DNA from: Bacteroidales bacterium
GTDB lineage: Bacteria; Bacteroidota; Bacteroidia; Bacteroidales; UBA932
Reading direction: 5' to 3'
Assembly: GCA_020026275.1 (NCBI GenBank)
Contig: JAHHQQ010000002.1
Location: 123,436 to 187,435, forward strand
DNA length: 64,000 nucleotides
Shown: one piece after another, positions 16,584 to 24,539 of the stretch
Layout of the letters: every line of letters starts with the position of its first letter
Position numbering within the stretch: position 1 is the stretch's first letter
Program-made: the position numbers and the translations under genes
Notes under the pieces: generated by a model
The model's input: only the letters and a program-made list of their open reading frames with translations
Database searches by the model: none
What the model was told of the DNA's origin: nothing

Positions 16584-17867
16584 CTAGTCGAAGCTGAAGC
16601 GGAAACCGAGATTCAGATTGAATGCAAAGCGGTTGTCGGTGTAGTAGGAGACGATGTCTGAATGATTCTTGAAATAATAGGCGATACCCGGCTCCACAAA
16701 CAGGCTCAGACCGCTGAAAAGGTCGAGTCCGATACCGATACTGGCATTGGCAGAGAACTGCCAAGGATGCTCCTTGAAATGCTTTTTGTGGTTTTCTCCA
16801 TTTTCCAGGAGACGGATCTTCTGGAAGCCGCTCGCCTGAATCTCCGCCATGGCACCCACACTGGAGTAGGCATAGAACGGGCCGAGATGGACGAAGCGGT
16901 AGTTCAGATTGACTGGCAGACCAGTGTACCACAGAGTCTGTGAAATTTCGTTGCCGTTCCGTTCGTTGTAGCTGAAACCGGATTCTGATTTCAGGACACT
17001 GACATAGAAGCCGGTTCCGATGCTCAATTTCTCTGTCAGAAGGAAGTTCACTGCCACACCGTACCGAATAGGCTGGTAATGCTTCTCGAAGGTCTTCATC
17101 GAAGTGGCATTGCTCAGGAAAGGACGGGTGAGGGCCGCTTCCTTGAAGTTGGAATTTTCAGAATTGTACAATGGGGCTTTTCTCAGGACAGGCTCGCTGT
17201 GGACAATGCTGTTGCCGCTGTTCCATGGATTGCCTGCAAAGATGGAAGCGCTGATCCGGTTCTCCTTTTCCCTTTCTTCTGTCAAGGCCCGGAAATCGGA
17301 AGGAAGATTTTCCGGGTAGTCCCGCTCTGGACGAACTGTGTCGCTTTCCTTTGCAGAGACCGATTCCGGTGTTTCCGTTGTCGTGCGTTCCTGGGAAACC
17401 GTCGGCAGCGTTTCTGTCTCTTCTGGAACGGTCACCAGCCCTGCTTCTGAGGAAGACTGTTTTACGGGAACGATCGGGCGGATGTCCGCTCTTGCTGGCA
17501 GGTTCTCTTCCGCTACGGTCGCTTTCCTGCTGTTCGGGGAAGAAGTGGAGACTGTCTGGACGGATTCGCATAGGTCTTGGGCGACCAGACTGGACGGTAC
17601 CGTCTGGACTTTTTCAATCTTCTGGTTGGAGGTGAGCAGCTTCTCTTCCAACTGTCCCTGACTTGGAACATTAAATACTGACACGAAGAAAATTGCCAGG
17701 ACGGCAGCTGTAGAAACTGCTCCCAACCAGTAGAATATTGTTGTTTTCCTCTGTTCTTTCTTGACTCCAGCCTCAATTTGGTTCCATGACAGATCCAGTC
17801 CAGGCTGTTCGTAGTCTGAAAGCGCGTCTTGGAAGTTTTTCTTCCATTGATTTTCTGGATTATTCAT
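16584..17867 (-). CDS. Membrane-anchored protein with C-terminal outer-membrane beta-barrel, in anti-sigma position
   Basis: No named family recognised beyond the layout. Residues 1-43 are a short cytoplasmic segment with the LDLSWNQIEAGVKKEQRK pattern seen in Bacteroidota anti-sigma-like proteins. Residues 44-66 are one membrane helix (FYWLGAVSTAAVLAIFFVSVF). A Ser/Thr/Glu-rich low-complexity linker runs from about 70 to 235. The last 170 residues (from about 255) are alternating aromatic/polar strands ending in NLGFRFSFD, a beta-barrel-like C-terminus closing on Phe-Asp. Its start overlaps the stop of the ECF sigma gene by 8 nt. I infer it holds the sigma factor at the inner membrane while the C-terminal part reaches or senses the outer membrane. 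This is inference from position and topology. Confidence 0.7.
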   Translation of the reverse strand: MNNPENQWKKNFQDALSDYEQPGLDLSWNQIEAGVKKEQRKTTIFYWLGAVSTAAVLAIFFVSVFNVPSQGQLEEKLLTSNQKIEKVQTVPSSLVAQDLCESVQTVSTSSPNSRKATVAEENLPARADIRPIVPVKQSSSEAGLVTVPEETETLPTVSQERTTTETPESVSAKESDTVRPERDYPENLPSDFRALTEEREKENRISASIFAGNPWNSGNSIVHSEPVLRKAPLYNSENSNFKEAALTRPFLSNATSMKTFEKHYQPIRYGVAVNFLLTEKLSIGTGFYVSVLKSESGFSYNERNGNEISQTLWYTGLPVNLNYRFVHLGPFYAYSSVGAMAEIQASGFQKIRLLENGENHKKHFKEHPWQFSANASIGIGLDLFSGLSLFVEPGIAYYFKNHSDIVSYYTDNRFAFNLNLGFRFSFD

Positions 17868-18414
17868 GGGTTTTCAAATATTTCTGGATCATTTCACAAA
17901 GGAGCTTCTTGGCCCGGTGGAGATTGGAGGCGGAACTGTTTTCCTTGATGTCCAATATTTTTGCAATCTCTTTGTGGGATTTGTCTTCAAAGACGTAGAG
18001 GTTGAAGACGGTTCTGTATCGGACTGGAAGTTTCCGGATCATGTCCATGATGACCTTCTGCGGTACATGGCGGATGTCCGGATCCGGGCTTTCTCCAATG
18101 TCCTCTTCAATCGGGACGGTCGCTGCCTTTTTCTGGTTCTTCAAGAAAGACACGGCTTCGTTGACGGCAATTTTCGTACTCCAGGCCTGCAGTGAGCCGG
18201 CACCTGTCCATTGGAATTTCTTCAGATGGGTCAGGATCTTGACCATCGCATTTTGGAGCACGTCCTTTGCATCGTCATCGTTGTCAATGTATCTGGAGCA
18301 GATACCGTATAGATATTTTCCAAGATGCTCATATACCATTCTCATTGCCGCGTCATCTCCACGGCTGATTCTGGTAACGATTTCTTTTTCAATATCTATA
18401 GGTATGACTCCCAT
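17860..18414 (-). CDS. ECF-type RNA polymerase sigma factor
   Basis: Alternative sigma factor of 184 aa. Region 2 is at residues 10-80 (YEHLGKYLYGICSRYIDNDDDAKDVLQNAMVKIL is a classic 2.1-2.2 helix, with WSTKIAVNEAVSFLK in 2.4). Region 4 is at about 118-180 (MIRKLPVRYRTVFNLYVFEDKSHKEIAKIL, then the recognition helix SSASNLHRAKKLL). The gene starts directly after the NigD-like stop with no spacer and overlaps the anti-sigma-like gene, so the three form one operon. Sigma genes in such operons are often autoregulated; no housekeeping promoter is obvious upstream of the operon. Confidence 0.93.
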   Translation of the reverse strand: MGVIPIDIEKEIVTRISRGDDAAMRMVYEHLGKYLYGICSRYIDNDDDAKDVLQNAMVKILTHLKKFQWTGAGSLQAWSTKIAVNEAVSFLKNQKKAATVPIEEDIGESPDPDIRHVPQKVIMDMIRKLPVRYRTVFNLYVFEDKSHKEIAKILDIKENSSASNLHRAKKLLCEMIQKYLKTHE

Positions 18415-19107
18415 TTATTTGATGGTCTTGTATTTGAAAGTTGTTGTTTTAGGACCGGTGAAAGACTGCCAAGCCAAGGTCAGAGCCACATTCTTTCCTT
18501 CTGTATCAGGAAGTGATGACAAATCAAATGCCACAATGCCATCTCCGACCATATTATTGTAGTCATTCTGACTGTTCTGGTAGAGAGTCACCTTGTATGG
18601 ATTGGTGGAATCCTGTACCAGATTGAAGATATGTTTCTGCATGCCCCAATAGGTTCTGAAACGGATGGTAAGATAGCCATCTTCTACGACAGTCTCAAAT
18701 GAACGGATGATTTCCAGCGGATCGTTGCCATATTTCTCGATATTCTGTTCTCCCAGGTTCGGAGCCAGCGCTTTGGTCGTGATGCTGTCAATGTAGTTGA
18801 TCTTGACATCGTACTGTTTGGTCTCTGAAGTGCGGTCTTTGTCATTGATGATGGCCTTGAGGTCTTCTTCCTCAATGCAGACAAGAGCCCTCACCTTCTT
18901 CTCCTTGAAAGGAGAGGTGGTGATGTTGGTCGCTTTCAAAGTTGTGGAATCGTCCAGCTGCATGATGAAAGTCTGGTCGTTGAACGGTTTTACGGTCACT
19001 ACAGCATTGGGAAAAATGTAATTTACGTTATCATCTTTCATGCAGCTTTGTGTGAAGAGAGCCGTCGCCAGAACGGCGGTTGCCAAAAGAATGTTTTTAA
19101 GTTTCAT
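18415..19107 (-). CDS. NigD-like lipoprotein
   Basis: Exported lipoprotein of the NigD-like family of Bacteroidales. The lipoprotein signal peptide ends in FTQSC (lipid-modified C22), followed by Met-Lys-Asp-Asp. An N-terminal OB-like part (about 30-85, VVTVKPFNDQTFIMQLDDS) and a C-terminal beta sandwich (about 125-230, with YLTIRFRTYWG) follow. Function in the family is not established. Being first in an operon with an ECF sigma factor, it may be the envelope-side component of the signalling system or one of its targets. Confidence 0.8.
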   Translation of the reverse strand: MKLKNILLATAVLATALFTQSCMKDDNVNYIFPNAVVTVKPFNDQTFIMQLDDSTTLKATNITTSPFKEKKVRALVCIEEEDLKAIINDKDRTSETKQYDVKINYIDSITTKALAPNLGEQNIEKYGNDPLEIIRSFETVVEDGYLTIRFRTYWGMQKHIFNLVQDSTNPYKVTLYQNSQNDYNNMVGDGIVAFDLSSLPDTEGKNVALTLAWQSFTGPKTTTFKYKTIK

Positions 19108-19141
19108 AATAAATTGTGTTTTTTAATTTCAAATTTCGTTT

Positions 19142-19178
19142 CCGTCAGAGAGGCAGCAGGACCGTCTGCTCTCTGACG
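19142..19178 (-). promoter_or_regulatory. Strong stem-loop in the leader of the nigD operon
   Basis: 10-bp perfect outer stem CGTCAGAGAG / CTCTCTGACG with an inner GCAG / CTGC stem and one bulged base. It lies about 35 nt before the NigD start. Lack of a T run argues against a terminator; a role in message stability or translation control is inference. Confidence 0.5.
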
Positions 19179-19320
19179 GGAGCCTTCCTCGGGAAGACTC
19201 TATAGATATAAATGCGTTTTCTGGGAAATCTTGCGTCGCAGATTCAATTTTTTTGCATTTTTTCTCTAAAAATGCCGAAAGGCGGGGGAAAACGGAGCCC
19301 GGTTGGAGAAGCTTGTACAG

Positions 19321-19353
19321 AAAAAAGGTGAGACTGTACTGACAGCCTCACCT
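19321..19353 (-). terminator. Rho-independent terminator after the cysteine desulfidase gene
   Basis: Read on the minus strand: AGGTGAG-G-CTGT, loop, ACAG-T-CTCACCT (one mismatch in an 11-bp stem), then six T. It starts about 24 nt after the stop codon at 19377. Confidence 0.85.
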
Positions 19354-19376
19354 CTTCGTATTTATGTCGGACCAGT

Positions 19377-20702
19377 CTATTTGCAGACCATGATTTTCAG
19401 AATCATCTCGTCCGTTTTCTGCATGCCGACGGATCCGATGTTTGCCAGATTCCGGATGGTTTTCTCCACATCTTTCTCAATGATACCGTCGTTTTCTGAA
19501 ATGCATTTTCCATCCATGGCTAAAACGGCTGCTTGAATGGCGCCAGTGACACCTGAAGCCACTTTCAGGGCGCAACCTACTTTTGCACCGTCGCATACCA
19601 TACCGGTAATGTTGCCAATCATGTTCTTGATGGCGGCACAGATTTGCTCGTAGGTTCCGTCTTGGAGATAGACAATGCCGCAAGAAGAACCTGTGGAGGC
19701 AACTACGCAGCCGCAAATGGCAGATAGACGGCCCAAGTAACCTTTGATATGAATGGCAATCAGGTTGCTCATAGCCAAGGCTCTCGCCAATTTCTCGTCA
19801 TCAATATGGTATTTCTGGGCATAGGCAATGACTGGGACACTGGTAATGATTCCTTGATTGCCACTTCCTGTATTGCTCATGGCGGGCAGGGTACAACCTG
19901 CCATTCTGGCATCGGAGGCCGCCGCTGTCAACTCTGTCGCATAATTGACGAAATCTTCTCCATAGATGCCGTTTTTGTTTTTCTTGAGTGTCTTGCCGAC
20001 TCCTAGTCCATAATCACCTCTGAGGCCTTCTTCTGCCAATTTCATGTTGATGGCTCGTTCTTCCAGAAGGAACTTGATTTCTTCAATGTCAACAGTATGG
20101 GTGAAGTCATATATTTCTTTCACTGTCAATCCATATTCACAAATTGGCTTGAGGCAAGGATTTTCAGTTTCTGTATTGGTTTCTTCGCTCATTACCTGTT
20201 CATCAAAGCAAGTTTTGATGATGTGGTCATGCAAGTCGGCAATCACAGCACTGGCGCAATGACAGTCTCCAGTCCTGACTTTCGCTTCGACATATAGTTT
20301 CTTATCGGTTTCTGCTAGACCGATACTCACTTTTTTTGCTTCAACAATTTCTTTGGCCCGGGCAATGGCGCGGTCTTCCAGATCGTGCAAAACCTCCAGG
20401 CCGTAGGTTGATTTTCCGCATACCGCACCCAGAGCGGCAGCGATATACAGCCCAATCATTCCGGTGCCAGGAATGCCGACTCCCATTCCATTTTTCAAGA
20501 TGTTTCCACTTACGGCCACCTCAATTTGGAGATCTGCGGTCATTCTCCAATCGGAGCCCATATGATCTTTGGGACAATTGCTTTCAAGCACTTCAACAGC
20601 TTTGGTGACAGCGAGCGCAACGGCAATAGGTTCAGTACAGCCCAAAGCCGGCTTGACCTCTCTATGGAGCAGGTCCACCAATTCAGCTACTCTTGTACTC
20701 AT
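19377..20702 (-). CDS. cyuA: L-cysteine desulfidase (CyuA/UPF0597 family)
   Basis: Iron-sulfur enzyme of the serine-dehydratase-alpha-like family that breaks L-cysteine into pyruvate, ammonia and sulfide. Family signatures are the N-terminal VKPALGCTEPIAVALA, GNILKNGMGVGIPGTG, TLPAMSNTGSGNQGI (near residue 275) and the Cys-rich SAICGCVVASTGSSCG and VCDGAKVGCALK blocks, which hold candidate cluster ligands. Length (441 aa) is typical. It ends the minus-strand run with the amidase-like gene 35 bp upstream. Some homologs are annotated as L-serine ammonia-lyase; both reactions are beta-eliminations, so substrate is moderately sure. Confidence 0.88.
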   Translation of the reverse strand: MSTRVAELVDLLHREVKPALGCTEPIAVALAVTKAVEVLESNCPKDHMGSDWRMTADLQIEVAVSGNILKNGMGVGIPGTGMIGLYIAAALGAVCGKSTYGLEVLHDLEDRAIARAKEIVEAKKVSIGLAETDKKLYVEAKVRTGDCHCASAVIADLHDHIIKTCFDEQVMSEETNTETENPCLKPICEYGLTVKEIYDFTHTVDIEEIKFLLEERAINMKLAEEGLRGDYGLGVGKTLKKNKNGIYGEDFVNYATELTAAASDARMAGCTLPAMSNTGSGNQGIITSVPVIAYAQKYHIDDEKLARALAMSNLIAIHIKGYLGRLSAICGCVVASTGSSCGIVYLQDGTYEQICAAIKNMIGNITGMVCDGAKVGCALKVASGVTGAIQAAVLAMDGKCISENDGIIEKDVEKTIRNLANIGSVGMQKTDEMILKIMVCK

Positions 20703-20736
20703 AATGTATCTATCATTAATTTATTATGAAATATGT

Positions 20737-23700
20737 CTATTCTGCACATTCTTCTTTTGGGGGCAGATTGAAGTAGCCCAGAGCCGTCTGGATGATGTGC
20801 CGGATATCTTTTTCTTTTTCAAGTGTCTCAATAGGGAATCCCAGACTCACTACTTTGTATCCTTCACCGTCAAAGCATACTGCGGCGCTGATTTCCGTGT
20901 CGGTGTAGCGCATGAAGCTATAAGCTCTTTTCCCCGCAGGTATGATGCCGTCTGGAGTTTCCACATTGTAGATATGTTCATTAGGTTCACTGGTATAGGA
21001 AATCGGACTGTTCAGGACGGAGAGCCCGATAGCCGGACAATCTATGGGCTTGACTTGGGCTGTTTTGCTTGCATAGTTGGTTCTCCAGGAATAACCGAGC
21101 ACTTTCTGGATGAAATGTTGTGTATCAGCGCGATAGGAACTGTCCACTTCCATCGGGTAGATGGTCTGCCATGCATCTGTTCCAATGTTGGCACCGGAGA
21201 TGAGGATATTTCCACCCTGACGGGTGTATTCTTTAATTGAATTCTGCAGGCTGGTTGGGAAGACCTGATATTTTGCAGGTACTTTTCCACATCCTACCAT
21301 GGTCGTAATTTGTTTCCCACAGATCAAGTCTACTGTCCAGAATCCTTCACCGACAGAAGGCTCTTCTGCAAATGCCTTTGAACTGGCGGAGCAGAAAGGA
21401 TAGCCTGCGTCCATGATGGCCTTTCCGTGAATATATGGATAGTCGAATGTATTGCCGACATATTGGGTGCCCTCTTCGTTGATATAGGAGGCTCCATATC
21501 CCGGGTTGTCATCATCAATCCAAGGGAGGTCACGGCGGAACTGGTACATTTTCCCGATATAGAGGATTTCATTACCTGCTGAGACACCTCTGTCCAGATC
21601 AGGTAGAAGACCGGCATATTGCGGCGTGTCAAACCAAGCAGGAGAAGACAATCTGGTAAAGTTGTTTACTACCAGGACTTGCTGGTCTGAAACAGGATTG
21701 TCAGGAATACCTGCACATAATATTTCGGAAGGGAAACTTTTTCCACCTTCGTTGAAGGCAACAATCTTAAAACTGCTGATGTCTCCTCGGCTCAATGTCA
21801 CTCTAGTGGATAGGAAGTCCCCATTTTGTTCTGGATGAGCGATGATGCGGCCCTGGTCGAAACATCCGTCATTTTTTCTGGTATAGAGGATGTACCCGGT
21901 CGGATTCGCAGTCGTTTCAAGTGTATCTGGAGTCGCTTTCCAACTTAGAATGGCATTATTGCCTTCCATCTTGACGGCAAACGAATTGACAGGAAGTGGT
22001 TGAACTGTATAGTCGCAACCATATCGGCCGCTCAGATATTTGAGCATTCCTTTATAGATAGCGCGGCTGACTGTAAAGCGGAAGGTCGGATCCAGACCGA
22101 ATTTCATGTCTGCAAAATTCTGGTGAGAAAGCAATTCCAGTAACATGGCAGGTACACTTGGAGTACGACTTTCACTATAGGACCTGTCCCATAGGAATCT
22201 TCTGGACCAGTCAGGGTTGAACTGTTGGCGAACATCCGATACGATTTGGGATTGCACGATGCTGGCATAATCTCTACAGGTCAAGCGGTCTTCACCATCA
22301 GGAAAGGTCCGTTGCCCATCGCGCAGCATGGTGTAGATGGAAAGGGTTCCAATGATGGAGTCATTGGGTGTTGTACCGGCATCCGTATGGAATGCAAAGG
22401 AAAGGTCGAAAGGAATACCTTTTCCTGGAAGGGATTCAAAATCTTTTTTCCCCTTTTCCTTCTTTTTGTCTTCGATGACAGGATTGACATCAGAACCACG
22501 ACTCATGAAATCCACCCATGAGCCTCTTGTTCCATAGTCGTTTGTGTAGTCATTTTCTCCAAATTTCCGGATAATACAGCTGTCTATGCCTGCCCATTGC
22601 ATAGAATACAGGGCTCCTTCCAAATAACTTGGAAGACCTGAAATCTGATGGGTTTCCACTGGATCCTCCATATTTCCTCTGGCAATCTTGCCCATTCCGC
22701 CACCAATCTTGATGCCATCGCAGGTGACTACGCTGCCCCGAACATATTTTCTTCCTTCTGGTGTGCCGTTGTCTAGAGTGACACAGGCCTCTTTCCCTTT
22801 GTTGAAGTCGAAGGTCCCCAGATAAATCCAGGTGCCTCCTCCCATTCTTTGGTTGACAATGAATTCAGTCTCTCCGGCAGCATGTCTGACAGTGTAGTGG
22901 GCAGAACGAGTGCTGTTCTTGAGAGTCTTGTAGGAAATGTAGACAGCATATTTGCCATCTGCTGGAATATCAGGTGTCCAGGTAGCAGAGGCCGTTCCTT
23001 CGTTTTTGGAACATTTTGCCATGCGTGCAGTACCCATTTTGAATGGATTGTCCACGCCTGTATATATTTTTTTTGCATCTGCAAAACCTTCTCCTGCACT
23101 TTCCCATTTTCCGTTTTCGGAATATTTTCCGGTTTTTCTGAGTAGGCCGTCCCGTTTTCCGGCAAACGTGGGATCATTATCTACAATGACCTCATGGCGT
23201 TGAGTATCTCTTTCCCTTGGAGTCATGACATAGGCACCGGCGTTTTCGAGCATGGGAATCAAGAAAGGCAGAACATAACTTTGGGTGTAGGTGTCTTCTA
23301 CTGTTGTAAAGTTTGGAGCGCGTTGCCATTCCCAACGTTTGCAACTGGGTTCATAATATTTCCCATGGCTCTGCCAAATGGCGATGTACCGTCCGCTCAA
23401 TCCTTCATTATAATATGGGACACTGAGATTTTCCACCAAAGGTTCGTGCTGACCTCTCGGATCATTGGTCTGCCATCTGGTAGATTGTGGTTTTCCGTCA
23501 TTTTTCAGGATAGGAACCAACAAGTCATAGAGATTTATGTTCTTGCTGTAAATGTTTCCAATCTGGCAGCAGGCATGGTCTGCGGGAAGTAGTTCCCTCA
23601 AAGTATGACGAAGCCACTGGTAGCTTTCCTTATCCCATGGAATATCAATCAGGTTGTCATTGAAATAGAAGTCAATGCGGTCGTCCACTGCTTTTACCTT

Positions 23701-23859
23701 TTTCACGTTGATGGCAGAATAGACGGTTGTCTTCTCTTTGATGAGCGTTTGGAGCGTATCTTTCTTCTCTAAATATGCTTTTGTCAGTTTGTCTTGTGCC
23801 TGGCTGGGAATGGTCATCATTGTCATCAAGGCAAGGGAGGATAAGATATTCTTGATCAT
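20737..23859 (-). CDS. Large secreted N-acetylmuramoyl-L-alanine amidase-like protein with inserted golvesin-like domain
   Basis: Exported (signal peptide 1-21, ending SQAQ), 1040 aa, of the type often labelled xanthan lyase in Bacteroidota. A zinc amidase fold is visible but split. The first His is H165 (IAIWQSHGKYYE) and the second ligand E188 (TTVEDTYTQS). An insertion of roughly 230-460 then carries a golvesin/CBM-like beta sandwich (ADGKYAVYISYKTL, GGGTWIYLGTFDF). The fold resumes with H491 (LSFAFHTDAGT) and the catalytic E575 (VPAMLLELLSHQNF). A fibronectin-III-like segment (about 620-720) and a C-terminal alpha/beta part (about 730-1030, with YTRQGGNILISGANIG) follow. I infer peptidoglycan or related amide cleavage outside the cell. 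It starts 4 bp after the CBM9-like gene. Confidence 0.78.
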   Translation of the reverse strand: MIKNILSSLALMTMMTIPSQAQDKLTKAYLEKKDTLQTLIKEKTTVYSAINVKKVKAVDDRIDFYFNDNLIDIPWDKESYQWLRHTLRELLPADHACCQIGNIYSKNINLYDLLVPILKNDGKPQSTRWQTNDPRGQHEPLVENLSVPYYNEGLSGRYIAIWQSHGKYYEPSCKRWEWQRAPNFTTVEDTYTQSYVLPFLIPMLENAGAYVMTPRERDTQRHEVIVDNDPTFAGKRDGLLRKTGKYSENGKWESAGEGFADAKKIYTGVDNPFKMGTARMAKCSKNEGTASATWTPDIPADGKYAVYISYKTLKNSTRSAHYTVRHAAGETEFIVNQRMGGGTWIYLGTFDFNKGKEACVTLDNGTPEGRKYVRGSVVTCDGIKIGGGMGKIARGNMEDPVETHQISGLPSYLEGALYSMQWAGIDSCIIRKFGENDYTNDYGTRGSWVDFMSRGSDVNPVIEDKKKEKGKKDFESLPGKGIPFDLSFAFHTDAGTTPNDSIIGTLSIYTMLRDGQRTFPDGEDRLTCRDYASIVQSQIVSDVRQQFNPDWSRRFLWDRSYSESRTPSVPAMLLELLSHQNFADMKFGLDPTFRFTVSRAIYKGMLKYLSGRYGCDYTVQPLPVNSFAVKMEGNNAILSWKATPDTLETTANPTGYILYTRKNDGCFDQGRIIAHPEQNGDFLSTRVTLSRGDISSFKIVAFNEGGKSFPSEILCAGIPDNPVSDQQVLVVNNFTRLSSPAWFDTPQYAGLLPDLDRGVSAGNEILYIGKMYQFRRDLPWIDDDNPGYGASYINEEGTQYVGNTFDYPYIHGKAIMDAGYPFCSASSKAFAEEPSVGEGFWTVDLICGKQITTMVGCGKVPAKYQVFPTSLQNSIKEYTRQGGNILISGANIGTDAWQTIYPMEVDSSYRADTQHFIQKVLGYSWRTNYASKTAQVKPIDCPAIGLSVLNSPISYTSEPNEHIYNVETPDGIIPAGKRAYSFMRYTDTEISAAVCFDGEGYKVVSLGFPIETLEKEKDIRHIIQTALGYFNLPPKEECAE

Positions 23860-23863
23860 GTTT

Positions 23864-24511
23864 TTATTTCAGTATTAATTCTCCGAAGAATTCAGGTCTG
23901 TGGAAATCTGGTTTTTCTGTATGGATGGGATTCCAGCTCAGGAAATGAGGATGGGCAGTTTTGTCTCCGCATTTGTAAAAGTTGGCATGGAGTTTTTCCG
24001 GTAAATTCTGTTCGTGTATTCCAATCATGGAGAATGGGATGATGATGGCAGTCTGCCAACTGAAGAGCTGGTCACTTTCTTCCCACCTTCTATGTTCGAG
24101 AGAAGAGAATCTTTTGATTTCTTTCATTTCATCAAGAGGTCTGCGCGGCCTGTCGTTTCGGTCAGGTCCGCAGGCATTGAGGACAGTGCCAATACAGTTC
24201 ATTTCGAAATTATAATATTTTTTTCCTGAAGGGGAGGCAACGAAGAATTCACAGCAACTGTCTTCCCATACAGATCCGTTGTCTTCCAATGCCGCGGCAC
24301 GTAGGTCCAATCCTCTGACATGGTACAAGATGGCAATCGCTTTCTCTGAATGGGCGATGCTGAAGACACAACTTGGCTGATAGCCAAATGCTTCCGGCCA
24401 GTTGACCTCTCCGATGATGTCTTTCTTGCCTTCTCGCTCTAATTTCTTTTCAAGTTCTTGGAAATCCATATTTTCCAGACCTGATACAAATGGTACGTTC
24501 AGTGTTTTCAT
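23864..24511 (-). CDS. Carbohydrate-binding family 9-like protein
   Basis: 215-aa protein of the DOMON/CBM9-like fold: FGYQPSCVFSIAHSEKAI, the YHVRGLDLRAAALEDNGSVWEDSCCEFFV core and the YYNFEMNCIGTVL segment match the family. No signal peptide is visible, so it may be cytoplasmic or leave by another route. It may bind a sugar or nucleoside-like ligand; none can be named. It sits between an MsbA-type exporter and the secreted amidase-like gene (4-bp gap). Confidence 0.75.
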   Translation of the reverse strand: MKTLNVPFVSGLENMDFQELEKKLEREGKKDIIGEVNWPEAFGYQPSCVFSIAHSEKAIAILYHVRGLDLRAAALEDNGSVWEDSCCEFFVASPSGKKYYNFEMNCIGTVLNACGPDRNDRPRRPLDEMKEIKRFSSLEHRRWEESDQLFSWQTAIIIPFSMIGIHEQNLPEKLHANFYKCGDKTAHPHFLSWNPIHTEKPDFHRPEFFGELILK

Positions 24512-24539
24512 TATATTTTATATTAGTGTTCTCTATTTT

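Larger units (their letters stand above)
19108..19376 (-). other. Leader/upstream region of the nigD-sigma operon
   Basis: About 270 bp with no gene. It holds a strong hairpin at 19142-19178 (CGTCAGAGAG / CTCTCTGACG with further inner pairs and one bulge), which would form in the 5' leader of the nigD operon and is not followed by a T run. A shorter AT hairpin lies at 19255-19276 (GCATTTTT / AAAAATGC), and the cyuA terminator is at 19321-19353. I find no TAnnTTTG box on the minus strand. Confidence 0.5.

Noticed and set aside
16228..16661. Two or three overlapping plus-strand frames of 84-142 codons in the repeat-rich region
   Set aside because: They overlap one another, have no ribosome site, are low in family-like patterns, and the longest runs into the opposite gene.
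20737..23859. Accepting the label xanthan lyase for the large exoprotein
   Set aside because: No polysaccharide-lyase catalytic motif is visible, while a full set of amidase zinc and catalytic residues is.
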